A stretch of 45,094 nucleotides of DNA, taken from Acidimicrobiales bacterium. GTDB taxonomy: Bacteria; Actinomycetota; Acidimicrobiia; Acidimicrobiales; MedAcidi-G1. How positions within the stretch are numbered: position 1 is the stretch's first letter; each line of letters starts with the position of its first letter. The DNA is taken from positions 1 through 45,094 of the forward strand of contig JAKURX010000005.1 in the NCBI GenBank assembly GCA_022451505.1. The letters run 5' to 3'. Made by a program: the position numbers and the translations under genes. The notes below the pieces were generated by a model. That model saw nothing but the letters and a program-made list of their open reading frames with translations. It ran no database searches and was not told where the DNA came from. Positions 15,749 through 24,116 of this stretch are shown piece after piece.

Positions 15749-16708
15749 GTGGCTACCCTCCCTGCTGTGGAATCGATCCGGTATCCAGGGCCCGATCGCC
15801 GCGTCGGCCAGGGGTGGTGGTCGATAATCGTCGTCGCCATCGGGCTGCTCGGCGTCGTCGCCGTCGGGTGTGCTGGACACGACGGCCGGGACATGGTGGC
15901 TAACGGAATCGGGCACAGCCCTGCTCCCACCCGGCCACCGGGCGGGGTCTCGGATCAGGAGGGGGACCTGGCGTCAGGCCTAACGGTGTCCGAGGAGCGG
16001 GCCCGGGCGGCTACCGACCCGACGATCGGGTCGGTGGTCCTGGAGGTCGCCTCGGGGGTGGTCGGGTTTCAGGCCCGTTACGACGTGTCCTATCCCCAAC
16101 TGGACGGCCTGTGGCCCGGTGACCCGGTAAACGTGGCACTCCGCCAGCCGATCCTGGCCGAGATCGCCCGGTTCGGCGACGAGGTCGGCAGGCTGGAAGA
16201 AGAGCTACCCGACGCTGGGAGGACGGGCGGGTCGAGCACCCTCACCGGAGGAGCGGTGGTCCACCACCTTGACAACCGGGTGGTCAGCACGGTGTACGAC
16301 CTGGAATCGGTAGTGGCCGGAGCGGCCCGCCCGGCCGAGCTGGTGAGCTCGGCGCTAGTGGACCTGGCGACTGGCAGGACCCTTTCGATCGGGGACCTGT
16401 TCCTACCCGGGAGCCCGTGGGTCGAGACGGTAGCGATCCTGGCCGGGCGGGACCTGGCGTCCCAGTTCGGTGAGAGGGTTCTGTGGGGGACCGAGGGTTC
16501 CGACACCTCACAGGTAGGGGGACCGGGTCTGATACCGGAGCCGAGGGCGTTCGCCGTGTTCGGCATCTCGGCGACCGCCCTGGTCCTTCGGTTCGAGCGC
16601 TACCAGGTGGGCCCGGAGGAACTGGGCACCCCCACAGTTCGGATTCCGTGGTCGTCGCTGGATGGCCTGGTGGACCCCGACGGTCCGGCCGGCTCCTTCG
16701 TCGGCTGA
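15749..16708 (+). CDS. Probable lipoprotein with DUF3298 (RsiV-like) domain
   Basis: A 319-residue exported protein. The N-terminus carries a hydrophobic helix (WWSIIVVAIGLLGVVAVG) ending at Cys41, a loose lipobox (AVGC), so lipid anchoring outside the membrane is likely. After a disordered linker, a domain begins near residue 90 (VVGFQARYDVSYPQL). The final 100 residues have the DUF3298 pattern: a calcium/ligand-like acidic segment after TGRTLSIGDLFLPGS and the closing strand set RFERYQVGPEELGTPTVRIPW. Similar domains occur in anti-sigma factor RsiV and in PdaC deacetylase accessory regions. No sigma factor is adjacent, so a regulatory role is not supported. CTAGATC upstream of GTG 15749 is a weak -10 candidate. 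Confidence 0.72.
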   Translation: MATLPAVESIRYPGPDRRVGQGWWSIIVVAIGLLGVVAVGCAGHDGRDMVANGIGHSPAPTRPPGGVSDQEGDLASGLTVSEERARAATDPTIGSVVLEVASGVVGFQARYDVSYPQLDGLWPGDPVNVALRQPILAEIARFGDEVGRLEEELPDAGRTGGSSTLTGGAVVHHLDNRVVSTVYDLESVVAGAARPAELVSSALVDLATGRTLSIGDLFLPGSPWVETVAILAGRDLASQFGERVLWGTEGSDTSQVGGPGLIPEPRAFAVFGISATALVLRFERYQVGPEELGTPTVRIPWSSLDGLVDPDGPAGSFVG

Positions 16709-16716
16709 GGGCCGGT

Positions 16717-17385
16717 TCAGTCGCCTGATCCAGGCGCATGGTCGATGCTGACCACCTCTTCCCGGTCGGCGATGGCGGCCAGGACCTTGGCTAACTCCAC
16801 CTCATCGAGGCCCCGGACGTCGATCGTTGTCTGGCGATCGCCGTTCCGTTCGGCGGTGGCCACGGCCATGATCCGTCCGCCGACCGACTCGAGACCACCA
16901 AACAGGGCGTCCAGGGTGCCGCTGCCCGGCCGGTAGTGGATCTCGAAACGCCGCCTGGATCGGCGAAACAGGACGTACGGCTTCAGGGGGCCGAAGGTGA
17001 CGACGACGACCAGGGTCATGGCGCCGGCCACGGTGGCCACCAGATAGAGGCCCATGGCGGCGGCCACCCCGAAGGCGGCGGCCATCCACAGTGTGGCCGC
17101 CGTGGTGATGCCGGTCACGGTGAACCCGCTGCGGATCATGGCACCGGCACCGATGAAGCCAATGCCGGTTACCACCTGGGCGGCCACTCGGGACGGGTCG
17201 TTCTGGTCGCCAATGACGCCGTAGGCGCCAGCCACCGTGAACAGGGCAGCTCCGAGGGCGACCAGGGAGTGGGTGCGCAGTCCGGCCGTCTTGTGACGGG
17301 TCTCGCGTTCCAGGCCGAGGACCGCTCCGAGGGCCAGTGCTAGGCCAAGACGCCCGATCAGTTCGAGGGAGCTCGGTGTGTCCAC
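16717..17385 (-). CDS. MgtC/SapB family membrane protein
   Basis: A 222-residue protein of the MgtC/SapB family, linked in other bacteria to Mg2+ limitation, ATP-synthase control and intracellular growth. The N-terminal 140 residues hold four to five membrane helices with the family signature LGLERE.....AGLRTHSLVALGAALF (about 23-50) and GIGFIGAGAMIR (about 76-87). The C-terminal 80 residues are a soluble ACT-like domain (RFEIHYRPG...VVSIDHA). Length matches the family. GTG 17385 starts the gene; the next start-codon options would cut into the first helix. It converges on the lipoprotein gene. The magnesium role is family knowledge only. Confidence 0.9.
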   Translation of the reverse strand: MDTPSSLELIGRLGLALALGAVLGLERETRHKTAGLRTHSLVALGAALFTVAGAYGVIGDQNDPSRVAAQVVTGIGFIGAGAMIRSGFTVTGITTAATLWMAAAFGVAAAMGLYLVATVAGAMTLVVVVTFGPLKPYVLFRRSRRRFEIHYRPGSGTLDALFGGLESVGGRIMAVATAERNGDRQTTIDVRGLDEVELAKVLAAIADREEVVSIDHAPGSGD

Positions 17386-17441
17386 GAGGTCGAGCCTGCC
17401 ACAACGGGTCCGGTAGACCGGAGAGGGTTGCCCAGCCGGGC

Positions 17442-19016
17442 TCAGCCCCAGCGGCTGGAGCGGGTGAGCTCCTCGGCGGGGAGCCGGATGTCGAACCGTT
17501 CGCGGACCCGGGCGTCGAAGTCGGGGGACACGTGGGCCGGGAAATGGCCGGACAGCACCTCGCGGGCCAGCAGCCGGGCCCGCTCATCGACCGACGAGGC
17601 ACCGGCGTCGAACCAGTCGTCCGGGCTCAGCCGGTCGCCGACCTCCGGGTAGATGTACTCAGACTGCATGATCGACAGCGTCTGGTCCTGACCCAGGAAG
17701 TGGCCGTCGCCGTGGATGACCGACCGAATGGTTTCGACTGAGAGTTTTTCCGGTGTGACCTCGATGCCCCGGATGGTCCGGTTGACGGCGCCCAACATGT
17801 CATTGTCGATCACCAGGGCCTCGTAAGAGCAGGCCAGAATGCTGGCCAGCATCCCGGCCGACTCGTAGACGAGATTGGCTCCAGCGTGGCCGGCCAATGC
17901 GACGGTGAGCCCCTTCTCGTGGCCGGCCTGGTTGTCGGGCATCTTGGAGTCGGCCATGCCGGCGGCCACCCCGGACGGGAGGCCCAACCAGTTGGTGACC
18001 TGGGCGGCCGCCGCGTTCAGCACCGCCTCCTCACCCGAACCCCCGCTCATAGCGCCGGTACGGAGGTCGGACACGAAGGGCCACAAGCCCATCACGCACG
18101 GATGACCGGGGTTCATCAGGTTGACGCAGGTCAGGGCGGACAGACACTCGGCGAGGGCCTGGGCCAGCGAGCCGGCCAGGGCAGCGGGCGAGGTAGCGCC
18201 AGCCTGGCCGGCCGACAGCAGATTGATGGGCATACCGGTGCGTACCTGGGCGACCATGGACCGCACGGCGTCCTCGGCATAGCGCAGCGGCGGCACCACG
18301 AAGGTGTTGTTGGCCACACAGAACGGACGTTCGGCAAACGACCCGGACTGGCCGCCGAGCATCTCGTCGAACATGTCGACGACCTCATGCACGTGTTCGG
18401 GCTGGAAAAACGAGGTACCCATCGGCTTGGTGGTGCCCATGGCCACCGCGTAGGCGGTGTTCACGTCGAGATTGCGAGCCTCGACCATGTCGCGGGCTAC
18501 CAGCGTGCGGACGTGGAAATGGACGTGCTCGAGGGTGTCTACGAGGCGGGCCACGTCGTAGACGTCCTGGAGGTCGGATGGACGGTGCTTCCTCGTCTCG
18601 TGCTCGTAGACCGACACAGCGGCTCCTCCCGTGCCGAAGTGGACCCGGTCGCCGCCCACCTCGATGGAGCGGTCGTCGTCGAAGCCGTGCCAGGTGAACG
18701 ACTTGGCCGCCATGTCCACGGCGTCCTCGACCAGCGAGCGCGGGAAGTGGAGTCGCCCATCCTCGTCGACCCAGCCTCCGGCTGGGACGACGACCTCGAT
18801 GAATTCGGGGATGGGCGACCCCATGCCGAACTCGTCGAGCAAGGTGAGCGCTGTGTCGTAGACGGTGCGGCATTCTGAGTCGGTGAGCGGCTTGTAGGCG
18901 CCGCCTGACAACCCGGGCCGGACCGCCTTTTCGTCGTCGGCGAGGCCGGCGGCGCGCGCCGCTACCCGAGCGGCTCGTCCACCGGCCCGGCCGGTGCGCT
19001 TTCCGGAAGCGCTCAT
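17442..19016 (-). CDS. MttB-superfamily (trimethylamine/glycine-betaine-type) methyltransferase without pyrrolysine
   Basis: A 524-residue TIM-barrel protein of the MttB family, whose characterised members transfer a methyl group from a quaternary or tertiary amine (trimethylamine, glycine betaine, proline betaine, carnitine) to a corrinoid protein. Typical segments include YDTALTLLDEFGMGSPIPEF near 53-72, VPPLRYAEDAVRSM near 240, and the C-terminal EYIYPEVGDRLSPDDW. The frame runs uninterrupted, with no in-frame amber codon, so it is a non-pyrrolysine member and cannot be assumed to use trimethylamine. The start ATG overlaps the stop of the upstream flavoprotein (ATGA, 19013-19016), implying coupled translation. 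No corrinoid protein or reactivase is present nearby. Confidence 0.88.
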   Translation of the reverse strand: MSASGKRTGRAGGRAARVAARAAGLADDEKAVRPGLSGGAYKPLTDSECRTVYDTALTLLDEFGMGSPIPEFIEVVVPAGGWVDEDGRLHFPRSLVEDAVDMAAKSFTWHGFDDDRSIEVGGDRVHFGTGGAAVSVYEHETRKHRPSDLQDVYDVARLVDTLEHVHFHVRTLVARDMVEARNLDVNTAYAVAMGTTKPMGTSFFQPEHVHEVVDMFDEMLGGQSGSFAERPFCVANNTFVVPPLRYAEDAVRSMVAQVRTGMPINLLSAGQAGATSPAALAGSLAQALAECLSALTCVNLMNPGHPCVMGLWPFVSDLRTGAMSGGSGEEAVLNAAAAQVTNWLGLPSGVAAGMADSKMPDNQAGHEKGLTVALAGHAGANLVYESAGMLASILACSYEALVIDNDMLGAVNRTIRGIEVTPEKLSVETIRSVIHGDGHFLGQDQTLSIMQSEYIYPEVGDRLSPDDWFDAGASSVDERARLLAREVLSGHFPAHVSPDFDARVRERFDIRLPAEELTRSSRWG

Positions 19017-21457
19017 GCCCGCACCCGTTCATTGGCTGGGTCGTGGGCCGCCTCGGCCAACACGGTGGCCGTGTGGCGCTCGCCGAACAGGGTGACCTCA
19101 AACTGTGAGCCGGGGGCCTCGAAGGCCGGGTCTACGTAGGCGAAGGCCAGGGACCTCCCGACGGTGTGCCCCCACGTGCCGCTGGTAGTTACGCCCATGC
19201 AGAGGCCGCCGTCTCCCGACGGGTCGTAGCAGGGCTCGTTGCCCCGACAGTCGGAGTCGGTGGCGTCGACCTCGCAGTAGATAAGGACCATGTCGAGTTT
19301 CGTGCCGTCGGGGCCGCCGGCTTCCCGGCGGGCCAGCGTGGCGTCCCGGCCGAGGAAGTCCCGGCCGGATTCCAGGTCGACGAAGCGTTCGAGGCGGGCC
19401 TCGATGGGCGTGATCTCGGTGGTGAGCTCGCCACCCCATGCCTTGTAGGCCTTCTCGAGCCGTAGGACGTTCATGGCCGACGAGCCGAAGTGGACCATGC
19501 CGTGGGGTTCGCCGGCGGCCACCAGGGCATCGTACAACTGGGGCATCTCGTCGATGGGGTGGTGGATCTCCCAGCCCAGTTCGCCGACGTAGCTGACCCG
19601 GAGGGCGGTGCTCGATACGCCGGCCACGGTGACCTGCTGGCAGGTCAGCCACGGCCACGCCTCGTTGGCCAGGTCAGCGTCGGTGCAGGCGCCGAGGACG
19701 TCACGGGCCCGGGGGCCGGTGACGGCCAGGATCCCCATTTGGTCCGTCCAGTCCTCAATGGTGACGTCCTCGTCGGGCAGCACGTGCTGTTCCAGCCAGT
19801 CCCGATCGTGTGTGGTGCCGGCAATGGCCGAGTTGAGGTAGAACCGGTCGCTGTCCATGCGGGTGACGGTCATCTCGCACTCGATCCCGCCCAACTCGGT
19901 GAGCATGTGGACGAGGCGGATGCCCCCCTGTCGCATCGGGAGCCGGTTGGCTGAGAGCCGTTCGAGCAGGGTCTCGGCGTTGGGGCCGGATACCGCGAAC
20001 TTGGCAAAGGCGGTGAGGTCGGCGATTCCGACACGGTCGCGCACGCCGCGGCACTCGGCGCCAACGATGTCATGGGCGTTGGAGCGGCGCCATGAGTACT
20101 CCTCGGGGGCGCCGTAGTAGCGGGGGCGCTCCCAGCCCCAGACGTCTTGCCACTGGGCACCAAGGGTGTCGAGCCTCTCTGCGATGGGGGTGCGCTTCAG
20201 GGGTCGTCCGGCAGATCGGTATTCGCCGGGCATGCGCACCTGGTACATCTCGTGGTATTCGTCGACAGACTTGTCGATCGTGTACTGCAGGTCAGACCAC
20301 GGGCCGAACCGGCGGGGGTCCATCTCTCGCACGTTGATTTCGGTCTGGCCATGGACCATCCACTGGGCGAGGTACTTCCCAGCGCCCGGTCCCTGGGTGA
20401 TGCCGATCGACGCGCCGGCGCAGAACCAGTAGTTGTGATGCCCGGCGGCCGGGCCCATGAGGTAGCCGCCATCCGGGGTGTGGGTGATGGGGCCGCTGAC
20501 CACCTGCTTGATACCGGCTTCGGCGAACACCGGGAATCGCTCGGCCGACACCTCCAACCACGGGGCCAACTGGTCGAGGTCGGGCGAGGTGAGGTGGAAG
20601 TGGAGGTTCCAGTCGATTCCTTCGAGCCCGTAGGTGATGGAGTCGCGTGTCTCGTAGGGGCCGATGAGCAGGCTGTCGATCTCACGCCGGTAGTAGCACG
20701 ACGAGCGGGGGTCGCGGATGACGGGCATCTCGACCTCACAGGCCTTCATGGCGTCCAGCGGTTCGGTGATCAGGTACTGGTGGATCATCGAGACGATCGG
20801 GACGTCGATGCCCGACATGGCACCAACCTGAGGGGCGTAGTGGCCGGCCGCGTTGACGACGTGGTCGCAGGTGACCTCGCCCTTGTCGGTGGTGACCCGC
20901 CAGCGGCCGTCGGCCAGTTGGGACACGCCGGTGACCAGGGTGTGACGGGCGATCTCAGCGCCCAGTTGACGGGCCCCGGTGGCCATAGCGTTGGTGGAGC
21001 CGGTGGGGTCGGACCAGCCGTCCGCCGGGGTCCAGAAGCCGAGTACGACGTCGTCGATCGACTCCATGAGGGGGGCCTTCTGGCGGATGTCGTCGTGGCC
21101 GATGAGATGGGACTCGATGCCGATCTGGTCGAGCACGCCCTGGACGTACCGATACCACTCGGCCTGCTCGTGGTTGACGGCCAGGCGGATGGCTCCGCAG
21201 CCGTGCCAGCCGGTGGCCATTCCGGTCTCGGCCTCGAGCTTGGTGTAGAGCTCGGCGCCGTAGGCGTGGACCTTGGCCATGTTGAGGCTGCCGATGAAGT
21301 GGGGGACGAGGCCGGCAGCGTGCCAGGTGGACCCGGAGGTGAGCTCGCCCTTCTCAATAAGCAGGGCGTCAGTCCAGCCCTCGTGGGCCAGGTGGTACAG
21401 CAGACCGACACCCATGGCGCCGCCGCCGATGATCACGCACTGCGCGTCGTTGCGCAT
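19013..21457 (-). CDS. FAD-dependent dimethylglycine/sarcosine dehydrogenase-like protein with GcvT domain
   Basis: An 814-residue two-part enzyme. The N-terminal DAO-type flavoprotein half starts with the dinucleotide motif GGGAMG (11-16). It has the STWHAAGL segment in which His46 aligns with the histidine that binds FAD covalently in dimethylglycine and sarcosine dehydrogenases. From about 390 onward come the FAO_M linker (WGWERPRYYGAPEEY) and GcvT-type folate domains (DRVGIADLTAFAKFAVSGPNAE; GYLGWE-like VSYVGELGWEIHHP). Known homologues oxidatively demethylate N-methyl glycines and pass the C1 unit to tetrahydrofolate. A GGGAG ribosome site precedes ATG 21457. Its overlap with the MttB gene suggests one demethylation pathway. 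Substrate is inferred, not shown. Confidence 0.9.
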   Translation of the reverse strand: MRNDAQCVIIGGGAMGVGLLYHLAHEGWTDALLIEKGELTSGSTWHAAGLVPHFIGSLNMAKVHAYGAELYTKLEAETGMATGWHGCGAIRLAVNHEQAEWYRYVQGVLDQIGIESHLIGHDDIRQKAPLMESIDDVVLGFWTPADGWSDPTGSTNAMATGARQLGAEIARHTLVTGVSQLADGRWRVTTDKGEVTCDHVVNAAGHYAPQVGAMSGIDVPIVSMIHQYLITEPLDAMKACEVEMPVIRDPRSSCYYRREIDSLLIGPYETRDSITYGLEGIDWNLHFHLTSPDLDQLAPWLEVSAERFPVFAEAGIKQVVSGPITHTPDGGYLMGPAAGHHNYWFCAGASIGITQGPGAGKYLAQWMVHGQTEINVREMDPRRFGPWSDLQYTIDKSVDEYHEMYQVRMPGEYRSAGRPLKRTPIAERLDTLGAQWQDVWGWERPRYYGAPEEYSWRRSNAHDIVGAECRGVRDRVGIADLTAFAKFAVSGPNAETLLERLSANRLPMRQGGIRLVHMLTELGGIECEMTVTRMDSDRFYLNSAIAGTTHDRDWLEQHVLPDEDVTIEDWTDQMGILAVTGPRARDVLGACTDADLANEAWPWLTCQQVTVAGVSSTALRVSYVGELGWEIHHPIDEMPQLYDALVAAGEPHGMVHFGSSAMNVLRLEKAYKAWGGELTTEITPIEARLERFVDLESGRDFLGRDATLARREAGGPDGTKLDMVLIYCEVDATDSDCRGNEPCYDPSGDGGLCMGVTTSGTWGHTVGRSLAFAYVDPAFEAPGSQFEVTLFGERHTATVLAEAAHDPANERVRA

Positions 21458-21511
21458 GGGTGCTCCCGTAGGTGCTCGGACTCTTCCAATGACGGGCCGA
21501 CCGTAGCCCTT

Positions 21512-21541
21512 CTGTCAACCGGTGCCGATGGTTCCTAAACT
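21512..21541 (+). promoter_or_regulatory. Candidate promoter for the 21550 gene (leaderless)
   Basis: CTGTCA (21512-21517), an 18-bp spacer and TAAACT (21536-21541) form a reasonable -35/-10 pair. The -10 ends 8 nt before ATG 21550. It lies within the 92-bp divergent gap with the flavoprotein gene. Confidence 0.45.
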
Positions 21542-21549
21542 TTCCGGTC

Positions 21550-22197
21550 ATGAGCTCGCCCGCGGTCATCGGTCCCGACGAGATGGTCGCCGACCACCCG
21601 TGTACCGACCCCGACCTCTACGCCGCTGACCGGGGGTTGCTGGCCTACATGCTCCAGGACGTGCGGGCCCTAGCCCGTCTGGCAACCAAGGGCGCCGTCG
21701 ACGTAGTCGAGTACGAGCCCCTGATCTGGTTCGTCCACGGACTGAAGCGTCGCCTGGTGCCGTGCGACCTGGCCCGGCTGGTCAACGGCCAGGACCTCGA
21801 GGTCGTGGGGTTCTTTGGCAGCCGTCGGCGGGAGTCCAAAGGAGGGGCCGGATCCGACGAAGATCCAATCGACGGACTGGACGCCCGGCTCACCCAGGAG
21901 TTTCGCCGGTATCCGGGTATCGCCAGCTACTCAACCATCGAGACGGTGGACGGCTTCTGGGCCAACCTCGTCCTGCACTCGGTTCCGTCGGACGCAGAGG
22001 ACTGGCGAGGCAGTGAGGTCCACCGGGGGGCGGTCCGGATGTCGCCAACCCTCTACCGGGACGTCCGGATCCACAACGGGCAGCTCGCAGGCGGCGTCGA
22101 TTCGACCAGCGAGATCGTGCTGCACGGGACCAAGTACTGGGATTACGGCCTAGTGCCTGACACGCAACCGACGTGGACGGCGGTACGAACGTGGTGA
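21550..22197 (+). CDS. Unknown protein paired with a PhnD-like protein (215 aa)
   Basis: I do not recognise this family. It is a soluble 215-residue protein without signal peptide or membrane helix. It has an N-terminal helical part (LLAYMLQDVRALARLATKG), a central mixed region (LEVVGFFGSRRRE) and an aromatic/histidine-containing C-terminal part (YSTIETVDGFWANLVLHSVP; GTKYWDYG), which could bind a ligand or metal. Start ATG 21550 follows a TAAACT element by 8 nt. The stop overlaps the GTG of the downstream PhnD-like gene by 4 nt, so the two are almost surely co-expressed. The pair diverges from the demethylase operon. A sensory or accessory role for that operon is possible but speculative. 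Confidence 0.7.
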   Translation: MSSPAVIGPDEMVADHPCTDPDLYAADRGLLAYMLQDVRALARLATKGAVDVVEYEPLIWFVHGLKRRLVPCDLARLVNGQDLEVVGFFGSRRRESKGGAGSDEDPIDGLDARLTQEFRRYPGIASYSTIETVDGFWANLVLHSVPSDAEDWRGSEVHRGAVRMSPTLYRDVRIHNGQLAGGVDSTSEIVLHGTKYWDYGLVPDTQPTWTAVRTW

Positions 22198-23003
22198 GGT
22201 CGACCGCCCACCCGGTGGCCGGGCTACCCATGTACGACTGGCCCGAGGTACGAGACGCCGTCGATGCGCTGTGGTCGGCCATCGTGGAGCGACTGCGGGC
22301 CAATGGGATCGAGGCTCCTGACCGCGTCTGGCGACCGACGCGGTCAGAGGAACTGTGGGCGCATCCCGACCTACTGGTCGGGGAAACCTGTGGTTGGCAG
22401 GTAGTCGACGAACTCCGTGGCCGGATCGAAGTGCTCGGCGTCCTGGACCGTGGGGTGGACGGGTGCGAACCTGGCGACTACAGGTCGGTGGTGATCTGCC
22501 GGAACGATGATCCGATCAATGCGCTAGAGGACCTTCGGGGCCGGACGGTGGCGACCAACGGGGACCGGTCACAGTCCGGATACGGGGCGCTGCTGACCTT
22601 GTTTGCCCCGCTAGCCGTCAGTGGCCGGTTCTTTGACGCCGTGGTCACTTCCGGTTCCCACCGTGCTTCTCTGCGGGCGGTTGCCGAGGGTCGGGCCGAC
22701 CTTGCGGTCGTCGACGAGGTGTGCTGGCGCCTTGGTCTCGACCACGAGCCGGCCGTGGACAGCCTGCGGATTGTGGCCTGGACTGATCCGACCCCGGGAC
22801 TGCCGCTGGTCACCGGGTGGGCCAGCGCCGGCCTACGCGATGCCCTGAACGAGGCGATCTCTGGGGCTGTAGCGGGCCTCGACGTCGCAGTGCGGGAACC
22901 GCTCCACCTCTACGGCTACCGGATTCGACCTACGTCGGACTACCGGGTCATCGCTGACCGCTTGGCCGCAGCCGCGGCCGCCGGCTATCCCACCGTCGCT
23001 TGA
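22194..23003 (+). CDS. Cytoplasmic PhnD-like periplasmic-binding-fold protein
   Basis: A 269-residue protein with the type II periplasmic-binding fold seen in PhnD/SsuA-like substrate-binding proteins. Recognisable parts are LPMYDWPEVRDAVDALW (10-27), PDLLVGETCGW near 65-75, YRSVVICRNDD near 102, LRGRTVATNGDRSQSGY near 117-133, and GRADLAVVDEV near 170. It has no signal peptide, so it should stay in the cytoplasm. No ABC permease or ATPase gene adjoins it. Proteins of this type without export signals may act as enzymes or ligand sensors. GTG 22194 is chosen because it gives a 4-nt overlap (GTGA) with the upstream gene. Ligand unknown. Confidence 0.75.
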   Translation: MRSTAHPVAGLPMYDWPEVRDAVDALWSAIVERLRANGIEAPDRVWRPTRSEELWAHPDLLVGETCGWQVVDELRGRIEVLGVLDRGVDGCEPGDYRSVVICRNDDPINALEDLRGRTVATNGDRSQSGYGALLTLFAPLAVSGRFFDAVVTSGSHRASLRAVAEGRADLAVVDEVCWRLGLDHEPAVDSLRIVAWTDPTPGLPLVTGWASAGLRDALNEAISGAVAGLDVAVREPLHLYGYRIRPTSDYRVIADRLAAAAAAGYPTVA

Positions 23004-23045
23004 CGCGACTCGGTGGAGGCACCGATGAAGGCTCTAGGGGACCAA

Positions 23046-23051
23046 TAGTGT
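23046..23051 (+). promoter_or_regulatory. Candidate -10 element upstream of the alpha/beta hydrolase
   Basis: TAGTGT ends 6 nt before an in-frame ATG at 23058. Either translation begins there as a leaderless start, or it gives a leader of about 170 nt before ATG 23232. Confidence 0.35.
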
Positions 23052-23231
23052 GGCCAAATGGATCTCGGTGACCGGGGCCCCGAGGCTGGGTTGAGCGAGC
23101 ATTCGGCCTCAGGTGGTCGGCGACTTAGCCATCGCGGACGCCTTCCGTGGCCTCTGTACCGGGCCCTTAAGAGGTGGCGGGGATTGCGCGGCGATTCCGG
23201 AGCACTAACGCCTGGCACTCGCTGGCGGTCA

Positions 23232-24077
23232 ATGGGCTTGGAGGAACGAGAGGAGGCCTACTCGCCAAGTTCCTGCATCGGTGGTGACTACGGACCGTTC
23301 GTGGCCCGCTACCGGACGATGAGCGCTGACGCTCGGTCGCGAATCCAGGCGTGGCGTGAACATGCGTATGGCCCAGCACCAAGCCACCGCCTGGACCTGT
23401 TCAAACCTCCGGATGCCGCTGGTCACGCCATACCGGTCCTGGTGTTTTTCCACGGCGGCTACTGGCAGGAACTCTCAAAAGACGAGTCGTCGTTCGCCGC
23501 TCCCGCGCTCGTGGGTGCCGGGGCCGCCCTGGCTGTCGTTGACTACACGCTCGCACCAGACGCGTCGATTCCGGAGATTGTCGATGAGTGCCGTCGAGCT
23601 GTTGGGTGGCTCCACCATCAGGCCGACGAACTTGGCATCGATCCACGTCGGATCGTCGTGTCGGGTAGCTCGGCCGGAGCGCATCTCGCAGCGATGGTGG
23701 CCCTACCCGGGTGGCAGCAGGCGGCCGGCTTACCTGCCGACCTTGTCCGTGCCGCGGTGCTGGTATCGGGGATCTACGACCTCGCCCCACTGGTCGGTAC
23801 CTCCATCGACATCCCGCTGAACCTCGCTGATTCCGAGGTGGAGTCAATGAGTCCGGCGCGTGCCACTCTCGATGGTTTTCCCAGGAGCCTTGTCTGCTGG
23901 GGAGAGGTCGAGACAACAGAGTTCAAAGCCCAGAGCCGGGAGTTTGCCAACCGCCTGACGCAGGCTGGTACGACCTGCACCGTCCTTGAAGTGCCGGCAC
24001 GGAACCACTTTGACGTGGTGCTCGACCTAGCTGACCCCACGACGGACATCACCCGCCGGGTACTGTCAGTCCTCTAG
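23232..24077 (+). CDS. Alpha/beta hydrolase, kynurenine formamidase-like
   Basis: A 281-residue esterase/amidase of the alpha/beta fold resembling kynurenine formamidase and related carbamate/arylformamidases. The oxyanion motif HGGYW is at 74-78, the nucleophile elbow GSSAG at 145-149 (Ser147), and the catalytic His259 lies in RNHFD near the end. The N-terminal pattern EEAYSPSS is like formamidases that begin shortly before a Tyr-Asn-Pro element. ATG 23232 is preferred because the 58-residue extension from ATG 23058 is Arg-rich with poor third-position GC. Hydrolysis of N-formylkynurenine is suggested mainly by the tryptophan-dioxygenase-like gene 39 nt downstream. Confidence 0.78.
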   Translation: MGLEEREEAYSPSSCIGGDYGPFVARYRTMSADARSRIQAWREHAYGPAPSHRLDLFKPPDAAGHAIPVLVFFHGGYWQELSKDESSFAAPALVGAGAALAVVDYTLAPDASIPEIVDECRRAVGWLHHQADELGIDPRRIVVSGSSAGAHLAAMVALPGWQQAAGLPADLVRAAVLVSGIYDLAPLVGTSIDIPLNLADSEVESMSPARATLDGFPRSLVCWGEVETTEFKAQSREFANRLTQAGTTCTVLEVPARNHFDVVLDLADPTTDITRRVLSVL

Positions 24078-24116
24078 GTCTGACGGGTGAGACCCGACGG
24101 GCGACGGAGACGGTGG

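Noticed and set aside
16722-16736. Small hairpin CGCCTG-ATC-CAGGCG near the convergent ends of the lipoprotein and MgtC genes
   Set aside because: It lies inside the MgtC coding end, is only 6 bp long and has no T-run; too weak to call a terminator.
17442-19016. Possible pyrrolysine-containing MttB
   Set aside because: The frame has no internal TAG; it is a complete non-pyrrolysine family member.
20147-21538. Plus-strand open frame of about 460 codons opposite the 814-aa flavoprotein
   Set aside because: It mirrors codon positions of the real gene and has His/Val/Gly-rich composition typical of antisense shadows.
23058-23231. 58-residue N-terminal extension of the formamidase-like hydrolase
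   Set aside because: Third-position GC falls well below that of the rest of the gene and the peptide is Arg/Gly-rich, though the TAGTGT element before ATG 23058 keeps it possible.
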